From: Schizochytrium sp. TIO01
Lineage: Eukaryota; Sar; Bigyra; Thraustochytrida; Thraustochytriidae
Direction: 5' to 3'
DNA: 64,000 nt
NCBI GenBank assembly: GCA_004764695.1
Contig: CM015707.1
Location: forward strand, 1 to 64,000
This document shows, piece by piece, positions 28,978 to 38,281 of the stretch (position 1 is the first letter of the stretch; each line of letters opens with the position of its first letter). The notes beneath the pieces were generated by a model. That model did not search any database. It had not been told where the DNA came from and saw only the letters and a program-made list of their open reading frames with translations. Made by a program: the position numbers and the translations under genes.

Positions 28978-30077
28978 AATAAAGGGGTTAGGTTTGGAGC
29001 AACGTGTGAGAGCATTCGATTGAAACACCTGGATCAGAGGGGGTAAGAAAGAGACTTTTCAAATCTGTCTCCTCTTATAACCCAATTAATATGAAGAATT
29101 GTAAAAGTAAAGGGGTTAGCTTTGGAAAGTATGACATTTACTCTGATGTCTTGGTGACAAGTCCTCACGAAGCTATCAGGTCAAAAGTTGGAGAAAAACT
29201 CCCTGGGCTCTCTGGAGGTAGAGCCCTTCCACGAACTTTTCAAAAATGCGAAGCTCCAAGCAACTTCGAGGAGCATTCGATTAAAACACCTAGATCAGAG
29301 GGGGGTATTTAAGAAAAAGACTTTTTAAATCTGTCCCGAATGCACTCTAATTAATACCTAGAATCATAACTTTATAAAAGCTTTTCCTCTTAATATACAA
29401 TTAATATGGAAAATCGTGAAAGTAAAGGGGTTAGCTTTGGAAAGTATGACATTTACTCTGATGTCTTGGTGACAAGTCCTCACGAAGCTATCAGGTCAAA
29501 AGTTGGAGAAAAACTCCCTGGGCTCTCTGGAGGTAGAGCCCTTCCACGAACTTTTCAAAAATGCGAAGCTCCAAGCAACTTCGAGGAGCATTCGATTGAA
29601 ACACCTAGATCAGAGGGGGGTATTTAAGAAAAAGACTTTTTAATTCCGTCCCGATTGTGCTCTAATTAATACCTGGAATCATAAATTTATAAAAGCTTTT
29701 CCTCTTATAATCTAATTAATATGAGAGGTCGTAAAAATAAGGGGGGTTAGCTTTGAAAAGTATGTCATTTACTCTGATGTCCTGGTGACAATTTCTCACG
29801 TAGCTATCAGGTCAAAAGTTGGAGAAAAACTCCCTGGGCTCTCTGGAGGTAGAGCCCTTCCACGAACTTTTCAAAAATGCGAAGCTCCAAGCAACTTCGA
29901 GAAGCATTCGATTGAAACACCTAGATCAGAAGGGGGTATTTAAGAAAAAGACTTTTTTATTCTGTCCCGATTGTGCTCTAATGAATACCTGGAATCGGGA
30001 AATTTATAAAAGCTTTCTCTCTTATTCAATTATGTCCTGACTGCGCTCTAATTAATACTTGGAATCGGAAGTTTTTT
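28978..30077 (+). repeat. Right array: repeat units in opposite orientation
   Basis: This is the same repeat as at 18290-21062 but on the plus strand. It opens with a deleted unit (28978-29090) in which 'ggggttaggtttgga' is joined directly to 'gagcattcgattgaaacacc'. Then come two full 73-codon units (29091-29312 and 29406-29627). A third unit (29720-29941) is stopped early at TAG in a shifted 'aataaggggggttag' stretch, and a partial spacer follows. Unit spacing is 314-315 bp, like the units of the left array nearest the enclosed block. The remaining non-coding DNA to 30206 is AT-rich with a poly-T tract at about 30070. Confidence 0.9.
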
Positions 30078-30206
30078 TTTTTTGAATCGATGAATTATAT
30101 AAGGATACGAAGGTGTTCCGATAAAACGGATTTCCTATATTTGGAAATGCAAAATCATTTGTCGTATATGTTCAACAACGAATTACTGCACGAGAGATAT
30201 TGAATT

Positions 30207-31853
30207 ATGTTAGCTCTTTTTGTTTCGTTTGTGATAGTTACTCTGACACATTCGTGTTTCGGGCTGATGTCACACAGACCTCCGCGGGATGTAGTAGGTG
30301 ATCGAGAATTTATACCCTACTCCAGCCGAGAAAACAACTTAGTCCAGGTAACAAACTTTACATTAAATAGAGAGCTTCTTGTACCTGTTGATACATGTGA
30401 AGAAAGGGGTCAGGTAATGGCAATGGCAGAACATGCTGGATTTTTTGTCAATAATCATTCTAGCTTGGTTACATGGGGGTGGGACAGGAAAAGTCAAGGA
30501 ATTCTTGGCTTTGGTAGTTCCATTAACTTAGCGGGAGGTGCTGCCTCAATAGAGGGAATGAATAATATTTCGAAAATCTCTGCACATACTAATCACGCAT
30601 GTGCAGTTAAAGACGACACAAAAACAGCCTGGTGCTGGGGTTCTAATGAATTTGGTCAAACAGGACAAGTTATTGGACAAAATACATTCACACCTGCTGA
30701 AGTTACAAGTATCGATAATGTAATTGACGTTTCGACAGGACTTTATCATACATGTCTTTTGAGAAGTGAATTACCTTATGTATATTGCATGGGTCGGAAC
30801 AATTACGGTCAAGTTGGCAATGGAATTGATACTAACGATTCGACGAGGACCCCCCAAGCTGTATCTGGTTTGCCGTCGAATAATATTCCAAGAATGATAG
30901 AATCTGGTTTTTATGGAACTTGTGTTGTTTTTAATACCGATGATGAGACAGATCAGATTTACTGCTGGGGTTCAAATGAATTTGGAGGAATTGGACTTCC
31001 TGCTGGAGTTATGACATCAGGAACAGCTCTTCCAATAATACCTGCAAGTTTTGATGGTTCGCGAAAAGTAGTTTCAATCAGTTTGGGAAAACGTCAAGGA
31101 TGCTTTGTGACGTTGTCTGGACAAGTTGCTTGTTTTGGATTAAATAATTATGGTATTATAAGTCCCTCCTTAAGTACAACAAAAGTAATCTATCAGCCAT
31201 CCATAATCGCAGAGTTCAGAACAGATACTATTGACATTAAAATTTCTTCTCGTACTGTATTCCTTCTAAAAGTAAATGGTACTGCATGGGCATATGGTTA
31301 CAATGAAAATGGACAGTTGGGAGTTGGTCATAATGAAACACTGACAAATGGTGGCTTCCAAAGTATCGGCTATCCAAATGATATAATATTCTCTTCTATA
31401 CAAATTTCAGAAGATAATGGATGTGCTTCAATAGCTTCAACTAATAGTCTATTGTGCTGGGGAGAAAATGCAAACTTTATCGCTGATATCCAAGGTGACA
31501 CGAGCAACGATATATTATCTCCGGCAAGAGTTGATAGTGGAAATGTAATTTGTACAAATCCAATCATAACAAGTTCCCCATCAGAAATGCCTACTAACAG
31601 TCCAACGAAGGGACCTACTAACTATCCAACGAAGGAACCTACTGACTATCCAACGAAGGAACCTACTAGCTTTCCTACAAAGAACCCAACCACGAACTCA
31701 ACACTGACACCTTCTTTAACGCAAACAGTTGAAACGGACAACTCCAAATTATTTATTGTGTCAGCCGCTTTAGGTATTCCTCTAATTTCCCTTATGTCCA
31801 TAGGGCTATATAAACATTTCCTCTCTCACACTCATCAGATAATTTATGAATAA
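30207..31853 (+). CDS. Secreted/membrane RCC1-repeat protein, 548 aa
   Basis: A signal peptide (MLALFVSFVIVTLTHSCFG) leads into a seven-bladed RCC1-type beta-propeller. Blade motifs include LVTWGWDRKSQGILGFG, WCWGSNEFGQTG, YCMGRNNYGQVGNG, YCWGSNEFGGIG, ACFGLNNYG, AYGYNENGQLGVG and LCWGENAN. A PT linker (PTNSPTKGPTNYPTKEPTDY, residues ~460-500), one membrane helix (IVSAALGIPLISLMSIGLY) and a short tail follow. RCC1 propellers bind proteins or lipids; here the signal peptide and anchor place the propeller outside the cell or on the virion or ER lumen side, not in the nucleus. It is one of five RCC1 loci in the window. Confidence 0.88.
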   Translation: MLALFVSFVIVTLTHSCFGLMSHRPPRDVVGDREFIPYSSRENNLVQVTNFTLNRELLVPVDTCEERGQVMAMAEHAGFFVNNHSSLVTWGWDRKSQGILGFGSSINLAGGAASIEGMNNISKISAHTNHACAVKDDTKTAWCWGSNEFGQTGQVIGQNTFTPAEVTSIDNVIDVSTGLYHTCLLRSELPYVYCMGRNNYGQVGNGIDTNDSTRTPQAVSGLPSNNIPRMIESGFYGTCVVFNTDDETDQIYCWGSNEFGGIGLPAGVMTSGTALPIIPASFDGSRKVVSISLGKRQGCFVTLSGQVACFGLNNYGIISPSLSTTKVIYQPSIIAEFRTDTIDIKISSRTVFLLKVNGTAWAYGYNENGQLGVGHNETLTNGGFQSIGYPNDIIFSSIQISEDNGCASIASTNSLLCWGENANFIADIQGDTSNDILSPARVDSGNVICTNPIITSSPSEMPTNSPTKGPTNYPTKEPTDYPTKEPTSFPTKNPTTNSTLTPSLTQTVETDNSKLFIVSAALGIPLISLMSIGLYKHFLSHTHQIIYE

Positions 31854-32141
31854 GCTAAGGAAAACATTTAAATACGAACTTCACAAAAAAGAGAGTTTGT
31901 CACTTTCCTTTTTGTTTTAAAGATCTTTTGTTTTCTTTGTGCATTATAGATAAAAACGTTCTATTTAATTAATAAAGATAAATAAAAATATATAATAAAC
32001 TAGCTATTTAATATTATAGAAATATTCCTTGAAACGTTGAAACTACTTTGGTCAAGTAGTTAGGCTAAAGATGGAAATGACAATATGTAATTTCGATTGA
32101 ACATTTAATAAACTAACAAACATAGAATTTAGATTAAAAAA

Positions 32142-32717
32142 ATGAGAGTCCTGGGATTTCTTGGTCGTAAATTCGCAGGGAAAAACACATGTGCTAATGT
32201 TCTTCGGATGCATTTTGAAAAGAATGGTTTGACCGTTGAAGAGTTTGCATTTGCAGATATTATCAAATCATCCCTGGCGACAATGTTTAATATCGCTGAT
32301 CCAACTATCTTCACTGACACTATGAAAAAGGAAAATACTTTAATTCTAGAGCATTACACTCCACGTGCTTTAATGCAGTGGTTTGGGGACTTAATGAAAG
32401 AAACATTTGGAAATGATTTTTTTGTGAGGATGACTATGGATGCTGTTAGGAAGTCTGATGCTGACATTGTGCTTATTACAGACGTCCGTTATATGATTGA
32501 AGCTAACGCAATTCAAGAAGTGGGGGGAACAATAGTATATGTCGATCGCGATGCATTCTTGGGTCCAATCTCTCCTGACGCCCATTCTTCTGAAACATGT
32601 GTTCATGCTACTTTTGAAGAAGTGAAAAGTTCTGGGAAATTTGATTATGTTCATGTCTACAATGTTCATTCTCTTAAGTATCTTGAGAGTCATCTTCCGT
32701 ATGTATTGCGTATATAA
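32142..32717 (+). CDS. Deoxynucleoside monophosphate kinase
   Basis: The 191-residue protein opens with MRVLGFLGRKFAGKNTCANV, a P-loop of the GxKxxGKdT type seen in phage and giant-virus dNMP kinases (K14, T16). YTPRALMQWFGDLMKETFGNDFF matches the family's substrate-side region 'tpRellQ..Gt..r...g.d.w', and IVLITDVRYMIEANAIQEVG matches its 'viDvRfpnEa..i...gg' stretch. The enzyme phosphorylates dNMPs to dNDPs for DNA synthesis. The ATG is preceded by 'ttaaaaaa' in an AT-rich 290-bp intergenic region with no other feature. Confidence 0.85.
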   Translation: MRVLGFLGRKFAGKNTCANVLRMHFEKNGLTVEEFAFADIIKSSLATMFNIADPTIFTDTMKKENTLILEHYTPRALMQWFGDLMKETFGNDFFVRMTMDAVRKSDADIVLITDVRYMIEANAIQEVGGTIVYVDRDAFLGPISPDAHSSETCVHATFEEVKSSGKFDYVHVYNVHSLKYLESHLPYVLRI

Positions 32718-32794
32718 AAAGATAGTAGAACTTCATAAAAACTAGCACTCGAATATTAAGGAAGAAAAAAGAAGAAGATAAATTTACCAAGATC

Positions 32795-33073
32795 ATGACT
32801 AATAAAGAAAGTTTGCGATATAGATCTTACCAAGATTCTAAGTGCCTCTTCAAAATAGTCAGAGAAGCTAAAAGCTCAAATCAATATTTCGCAATTTTTC
32901 AGATGCCTATTGTTTCTGGAGTGAACCTTCACACAGGTGCTATTCACTTTCTCGTTAATCACGATGAACCGTCCCTCCCGATTGTAAAGGTTGAAATTAC
33001 TTCTATTGCATATGATAACGTTAGTATTTATTCTCACAATTTACGTGGATCGTTGAGTTTTCGAATTCTGTAA
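32795..33073 (+). CDS. Hypothetical protein, 92 aa
   Basis: A small protein with mixed strand/helix prediction, no signal peptide and no recognised family. Its last 53 bp overlap the 3' end of the convergent gene at 33021-33653. It may be co-oriented with the dNMP kinase, 77 bp downstream. Confidence 0.5.
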   Translation: MTNKESLRYRSYQDSKCLFKIVREAKSSNQYFAIFQMPIVSGVNLHTGAIHFLVNHDEPSLPIVKVEITSIAYDNVSIYSHNLRGSLSFRIL

Positions 33074-33653
33074 GAATTTTTTCAATTCTATAAAGTTGAA
33101 TGTTTGTCTTATTGTAAAGTTCTTCATCTTCGATTGAAGAAAGGTTAAAAACATCCAGGTGCCTAATTTTATTGAGCAACTCGACGCGCTTATTCAATAG
33201 GAAAATCCTAACCTCCAATGTGTTTGTAAAGAGGGACTGTAAGTACTTGAAGAAGACTATCCGCAACTTGTTTGATTTTCCTTCAAGTCCAACTTTTCCT
33301 TTATATTCTCTGTAGTGAACCAAAAAGTTACTATTTTTCACTGTTTGGGAAAGTTCCCTCCTTATGATACAATTCCGAATATGTCGTAGAATTTCTACGG
33401 GCGTTTCGTTCAAATCTATGGGAAAACTAAAGTTCGAATTACTTTCTTTTTTTGTGAAATCAAGAAGATATACTCGTGAGGAATCTAAGTGGAAGTCGAG
33501 TTCGTGTTCTATCATTAAATAAAATGTTTCAAGAGGGTTTGATGACATGCAATAGATATTATGAACAATGTAAGAAACGTTTCTGCAAAATAGTTCGAGA
33601 GTATTATTAGAAAAATTCATTGAGGATTCTGCTGAAACAAGTATTAGTTCCAT
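33021..33653 (-). CDS. Hypothetical protein, 210 aa
   Basis: I do not recognise this protein. It is a soluble alpha/beta sequence with a charged helical C-terminal half (VRIFLLNKRVELLNKIRHLD...YRIEKILTEFE). Its ATG overlaps the stop of the DHFR gene by 10 bp, which suggests joint minus-strand expression with DHFR. Confidence 0.6.
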   Translation of the reverse strand: MELILVSAESSMNFSNNTLELFCRNVSYIVHNIYCMSSNPLETFYLMIEHELDFHLDSSRVYLLDFTKKESNSNFSFPIDLNETPVEILRHIRNCIIRRELSQTVKNSNFLVHYREYKGKVGLEGKSNKLRIVFFKYLQSLFTNTLEVRIFLLNKRVELLNKIRHLDVFNLSSIEDEELYNKTNIQLYRIEKILTEFENSTIHVNCENKY

Positions 33654-34159
33654 AGCATCTTATATACTGCAATCTCAAAATCGTCAGTAGAAAGAACTGT
33701 CTTGGTTTTGATTACATCTTTCACCTTAAAAACCCAAAATGGAAAAAAGGTGTCTGCGTCGACAACTCTTTGTTTCATGTGAGTCACATGAAACTCATCG
33801 ATAAAGTATTCCTCGTTCAAAACACAAGTGTAAAGTCTTTCACCTCCGATGACCCAAAGGCTATCACAACCGTGACTGATTGCCCATAGGAAGGCATCGT
33901 GGAAGGAATGTACTGTCGCATCAGCTTTTCCAATAAGAGGTCCGGAACTAACGACTATGTTAAGACGTCCTGGAAGTGGCTGGTGAACTTTAGGTAGAGA
34001 CTCCCAAGTTTTTCGCCCCATGACGACTGCTGGTTTCTGGCCGGAGGTTGTCACCATTTTAAAATAGTTCATATCTTCCTTTGAATGTTTCCATGGTAGA
34101 GTTCCTGATTTTCCGATCGCACCAGAGGGATCACTTGCAACAATTAGGTTTAGTTTCAT
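33644..34159 (-). CDS. Dihydrofolate reductase
   Basis: The 171-residue protein shows the DHFR signature from its start: LIVASDPSGAIGKSGTLPW (the Met20-loop region), MGRKTWESLP, PLPGRLNIVVSS and LWVIGGERLY, with a catalytic-site acidic residue at position ~27 (SKEDM). It reduces dihydrofolate with NADPH to keep thymidylate synthesis going. The length is that of bacterial/viral stand-alone DHFR, not fused to thymidylate synthase. It lies close to a dNMP kinase and next to a nuclease, a typical giant-virus nucleotide-metabolism neighbourhood. Confidence 0.95.
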   Translation of the reverse strand: MKLNLIVASDPSGAIGKSGTLPWKHSKEDMNYFKMVTTSGQKPAVVMGRKTWESLPKVHQPLPGRLNIVVSSGPLIGKADATVHSFHDAFLWAISHGCDSLWVIGGERLYTCVLNEEYFIDEFHVTHMKQRVVDADTFFPFWVFKVKDVIKTKTVLSTDDFEIAVYKMLWN

Positions 34160-34258
34160 AGTGACTCCTCTTTTTTCTTTTCTTCTTTATTAAAATTCTG
34201 AGGATTCACAGAAGAGACAGAGAGATAAGAACTTTTGTTTATTTCTATTGTTGAGATT

Positions 34259-35329
34259 CTAATTGAGGTTTGGTATGATATAATTTCTGAGAGCATTGAA
34301 GTGCTCGTCGCTTAATGTGCTTAAACAATTTTCGATCATGTCACAGGCTCTTTGGTGAAATGCTTGAAGGACACATTCGTCATATTCTTCCAAAGGAATA
34401 TTCGTAACTTCCCATCGCAACTTCTTTTTCTTAGACTTCAAATTTAACTCTGCCATTTCATCATTTGATAAATGAATGAGCTCTGAATTAGCAGCCACAA
34501 TAAATAGCCCTAATACACGCTTCCCGGTCATAAACTCGAAGAGATGTTTATACAGTGTTAATTGACAACCGTATGTATTCAAGCTATTATTACGCCTTTT
34601 TTTAAAAGCTGGGAGAATTCTCCCCTTAGACCCTGCCTTCAGTTTTTCGACGGGTAAAGCTCGTGGACCCGTTGGGTCTCCCTTTATACCACCTTTAACT
34701 CTCTTCCAGTCTACAAGCATGTAACCATCAGCTACAGTATCATAAAGAACTAGGTCAATCATCCCGGCAATATGTAATACCTCATTCCAGATAGGTAATT
34801 CTGTCCTATAGATTTCGAAGTTTCCTCCGTCCTTGCCGAGCTTAAATGATTCAATGAAGCCATAAAACATTTTTTTCTCATTCTTTCCTTTTAAAAACCG
34901 CTTATCGTAGAGCTGCGTAAAGTTTGTATTTAAATCCCTATCATGTTGTACAAGGTTACTTAAGTCTTCAAAAAAATTATGCATAGCAGTACCTTCTTTA
35001 GAGCCTGCACTCCATTTGTCCTCTATGTCTTGGATACTCTTACAACCATAGTATTTATAATTTTCATCAGTTTCCATTTTAACCCGATTCTCAATGTTTT
35101 CCCAAATACGAGCAGCGATAAATCTTGAATTAAAAGGGAAATATTTTTTTAAAATAGTAGTTGAGGAAATCAGTGGCAATCCACCAGCACCTTCCGTAGT
35201 TGAAACAGTATTTTCATAAAATCTACTTTTACCAAAGTACAAGTGCCCTTCATCATGAAAATCAATATTTTCAGTTTCCTTTAGTACGTTCTTGCGTTCG
35301 AGATATCTGACAGGTAAAATTGGGTTCAT
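34259..35329 (-). CDS. RecB/Cas4-like PD-(D/E)XK nuclease
   Basis: The 356-residue protein carries the ordered motifs of RecB-family nucleases: GTAMHNFFE (H117), RTELPIW (E177), AGMIDLVLYD (D192), LVDWKRVK (D207, K209) and YGCQLTLYKHLFE (Q256, Y260). The N-terminal part has the 'StTtilkkyfp' region common in viral members. It probably processes DNA ends during replication, recombination or maturation. The start at 35329 gives the full motif set. Confidence 0.85.
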   Translation of the reverse strand: MNPILPVRYLERKNVLKETENIDFHDEGHLYFGKSRFYENTVSTTEGAGGLPLISSTTILKKYFPFNSRFIAARIWENIENRVKMETDENYKYYGCKSIQDIEDKWSAGSKEGTAMHNFFEDLSNLVQHDRDLNTNFTQLYDKRFLKGKNEKKMFYGFIESFKLGKDGGNFEIYRTELPIWNEVLHIAGMIDLVLYDTVADGYMLVDWKRVKGGIKGDPTGPRALPVEKLKAGSKGRILPAFKKRRNNSLNTYGCQLTLYKHLFEFMTGKRVLGLFIVAANSELIHLSNDEMAELNLKSKKKKLRWEVTNIPLEEYDECVLQAFHQRACDMIENCLSTLSDEHFNALRNYIIPNLN

Positions 35330-35551
35330 GGTGTTTGCTCCCCTTCTATAAAAAATTCAAAACAGTGTTAGTATGATGAAATCAATTTACTTATAAATGT
35401 ATTCTTTCTGATTGAGTTAGTGCCATTTATCTTTTCTTTGAACTTTAATAATCTAAAAGAGAAAATTTTCCGAACGTTAGTTGCTTTTACTGATTTTTTT
35501 AATTAAAAATATTTTTTTTAAAAGAAAAAAGGAAAGTAATAAATCAGATGT

Positions 35552-36262
35552 TTAATATGAAGTAGGCCGACGTACCTCTTGTTGCTTTTGTAAATGCAAA
35601 GATAGGTAGAGAAACGAATTATTATAATCGAAGAGTCCTACTCTATTAAGCAGGAAAACTTTTACAAATTTATCTATCTGAATGAGAAAAACAAAAAGGA
35701 ATTCTGCAATTGGGTCCCAAAGTGAAATGTATAACACAAAGGTTGTCATACATGAGAGTAGGATTACTGTTTCCCATAGGTGGGCTTTATTTAGTGTATG
35801 TAATTTGAAATCCCATAAAAGAAAAGTGTGTTTATGCAGAATAGTTGAAAGAGTAGCACCGGAAAAAGCTATTCCGACAAAGGCATAGTGTGTGTTCTCC
35901 GCTGTATTAACAGGAACATAACTAATCATAATCAGAGAAAGCCAATACATGATACAGCAAAAGGAAAGAGACTTCCATTGAACTGAATCAACACCAATGA
36001 ATTCTGAGACACAAACAAGATAGGCAGAAAGTGAAATTCCATGGATTAAATTGATGAAACTATAAAAAACAACGCCGATGTTATTGTTTGCAATAATCTG
36101 TGAAATAGAAGGTGTTGAAACATCGGTTGATTTTACTACCTGGGTCATTATCGAAAGGAAAATAATGAGTAAGGATGTAGAAATAAGACTGCTGTATTTT
36201 AAAATACTATAAGGATTAATTCGTTGGGTCCAAGCACACACAATGTTTTCATCGTGAATCAT
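35552..36262 (-). CDS. Six-helix membrane protein, 236 aa
   Basis: About six membrane helices are spread over residues 20-200 (for example LISTSLLIIFLSIMTQVV, LSFCCIMYWLSLIMISYVPV, WETVILLSCMTTFVLYI), with a Tyr/Gln-rich tail. The topology and the ENTHYAFVGIAFSGATL stretch faintly recall Frag1/DRAM/Sfk1-type proteins, but I would not assign it on this alone. Confidence 0.6.
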   Translation of the reverse strand: MIHDENIVCAWTQRINPYSILKYSSLISTSLLIIFLSIMTQVVKSTDVSTPSISQIIANNNIGVVFYSFINLIHGISLSAYLVCVSEFIGVDSVQWKSLSFCCIMYWLSLIMISYVPVNTAENTHYAFVGIAFSGATLSTILHKHTFLLWDFKLHTLNKAHLWETVILLSCMTTFVLYISLWDPIAEFLFVFLIQIDKFVKVFLLNRVGLFDYNNSFLYLSLHLQKQQEVRRPTSY

Positions 36263-36351
36263 TCCTTTTATTAATGTTTAATCGGTTTTATCTTTTTAGT
36301 TTAAAAATTAAATAAAAAGCCAATTAAGAAGAATTCTTATTTAAATGTTTC

Positions 36352-38208
36352 TTAATTATCTTCAATAATAAAATTATTCTTTATAATTACGTTTCTCAGA
36401 TTGAAACGCTGATGCTTCTCAAATTGTCTCTTCATCATGTTAAATACACTCTTTGGCCGTTCTTTGTCCCAATTTAAAGGAAAGTCTTGGTCACTATCTC
36501 TCATATACTGTGGTGTCTGCTCCAAGATCCATTCATTGACATATCTAACAGCATCGGCAAAGATTAGTGTTTTTGTAAACGTTTCGCTGGAAAATGACAG
36601 AGGGACACCGGTAATAGTTCGTATGTAGTGCGGTGCAGCAATCAATAAGTGAAGACTAATCATTGAAAAAACACTTGCTGGTTGAGTCGTCACAAAAGAT
36701 CCGGCTTTAAAATCAAAATGTGACCTTGTTATGCTGTCCAAGATAAAAAAATGTAGAAGAGTCATATTCATTCCCACTTCAACCAGACTGTGAAGAATGT
36801 CAAGGAATTTACCAGTTCGAGAGGGTTCTTTAATTTTTATTTCAATCTCACCGTTGAAATACTGATCCAGGAAGTAGTTGACATCGTGGAGGTATACATC
36901 CAACTCACTCCCCTTTAAAAACTGATCCTCAAATTCTGTATCTCTTCGGTTGTCTTCTCCTTCTTCTTCGTCTTCAAAGTCCCCGTCATCTTCTTCGTCA
37001 GTAAGTTCTCCGTTGATTTCATCATCAGATATCATGTCTGGTGATTGATAAGTTTCAAAGTACCTGTTCGTGAAGAAGCATAATTTCATCAGAGGACTTA
37101 GTACCTTTCTAGCTGTCTTTCCCTTACCAAGTAAACATTGTTGAAAGGTTGCTAGGAGCATTGCCAAGCCATGGATTCCGAAAGGATTGTAGAACTGATG
37201 AACACGAACGATTAAATTATCTAAACCTTTCTTAGAAATAAGACCTTTGAGTGAATCAGGAGTGACCTTATCATGTAAGACCGATACCAGTGCACGACTA
37301 GGTTTCGAAGTGCTTCCTACAAGTACACCTAAAAGTATATGCGTGAGAACTCTCCACATTGAGAATGTGTAACTAAAAGACTTGTATACTTCATACTGGT
37401 CAATGTGTAATAGATTACTTCGATCATGAGTTCGTTTGAACTGTATACCACCTCCTCCCATTGCTCTCAATCGCAATTTTCCAGTTTGTATAAAACGAAA
37501 ATCTTGCTGGTCTGGTGTTTTGCTGTACAGCTCATTAAAAAAACGAGATAGAAGTCTATGATCTTCTGGGTCTGTACTATGGAACATAACATTTGTAAGT
37601 TCGTGATACCTGTGTTCTTCTCCTAAATCTTGAAGCAAAGATTTAAAATCTGAAAGCTCTTCTTTAGTTGACTGGATGTGGAAAAACTCGTCAACATGGC
37701 GATGAAAATGTTCAATGGGAGCACCGGCTAATTCTTCAAAATTGAACTCAGTAAGAACGGTCTCAGGAGCAACAAGAAATAGAGCCCAGAGACCATAAGC
37801 AGCGACTAGAAGGCTCAACAGAGAGGTCAGTCGCTTTGTGTCTGCAATCGTAACAATTATTCTTTTTTTTGGAGCAACGGTCGGTTCTTTACTGAAAAAG
37901 TATGTTGGAGCTGGGCGTTTCTCTTCGTGGTATTTGACTGCACATTTCTCAAAACGCTTCACTGCGGAGGGAAGTTCTTGATCGCTTACAAAGGATGTTC
38001 CGAGAATATATTCGTAGACTTTATTTTCCAACTCAATTTCGTATGAAGCAGTTTCTGTGAAAAGATATTTAAGCTTGTCATCAATAAGAGTATTGAATTC
38101 GTCTTTGAAAAATCCAAGTAGAGTGCAACTTAAAGAAACGAAAGAGGTCTCGGGTACTGCCAAAAAGGATGTCTCTGAAAGTTTGATAAGTTTAAGAATT
38201 ACCTTCAT
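36352..38208 (-). CDS. Large membrane-associated protein, 618 aa
   Basis: No known family is recognised. A basic N-terminal ~125 residues precede a hydrophobic segment (LLSLLVAAYGLWALFLVAP). Further hydrophobic helices follow at ~275-300 (FSMWRVLTHILLGVLVG) and in the C-terminal third (MISLHLLIAAPHYIRTI). An acidic run (ELTDEEDDGDFEDEEEGEDN) sits near residue 400. Its layout and some stretches resemble the next gene upstream (38282-40387), for example FSYTFSMWRVLTHIL against YVYIFSWMTAHIL, so the two are probably old paralogues in tandem. Confidence 0.65.
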   Translation of the reverse strand: MKVILKLIKLSETSFLAVPETSFVSLSCTLLGFFKDEFNTLIDDKLKYLFTETASYEIELENKVYEYILGTSFVSDQELPSAVKRFEKCAVKYHEEKRPAPTYFFSKEPTVAPKKRIIVTIADTKRLTSLLSLLVAAYGLWALFLVAPETVLTEFNFEELAGAPIEHFHRHVDEFFHIQSTKEELSDFKSLLQDLGEEHRYHELTNVMFHSTDPEDHRLLSRFFNELYSKTPDQQDFRFIQTGKLRLRAMGGGGIQFKRTHDRSNLLHIDQYEVYKSFSYTFSMWRVLTHILLGVLVGSTSKPSRALVSVLHDKVTPDSLKGLISKKGLDNLIVRVHQFYNPFGIHGLAMLLATFQQCLLGKGKTARKVLSPLMKLCFFTNRYFETYQSPDMISDDEINGELTDEEDDGDFEDEEEGEDNRRDTEFEDQFLKGSELDVYLHDVNYFLDQYFNGEIEIKIKEPSRTGKFLDILHSLVEVGMNMTLLHFFILDSITRSHFDFKAGSFVTTQPASVFSMISLHLLIAAPHYIRTITGVPLSFSSETFTKTLIFADAVRYVNEWILEQTPQYMRDSDQDFPLNWDKERPKSVFNMMKRQFEKHQRFNLRNVIIKNNFIIEDN

Positions 38209-38281
38209 AGTATAGTAATTTGGTACTCTTCTGTAGTTGTATTTTATTCAGTAATATCTTTAAAATTTAACATATATGCCT

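Noticed and set aside
18290-30077. Genome-terminal inverted repeats
   Set aside because: The arrays lie inside the window with normal genes on both outer sides, so they are not genome ends here.
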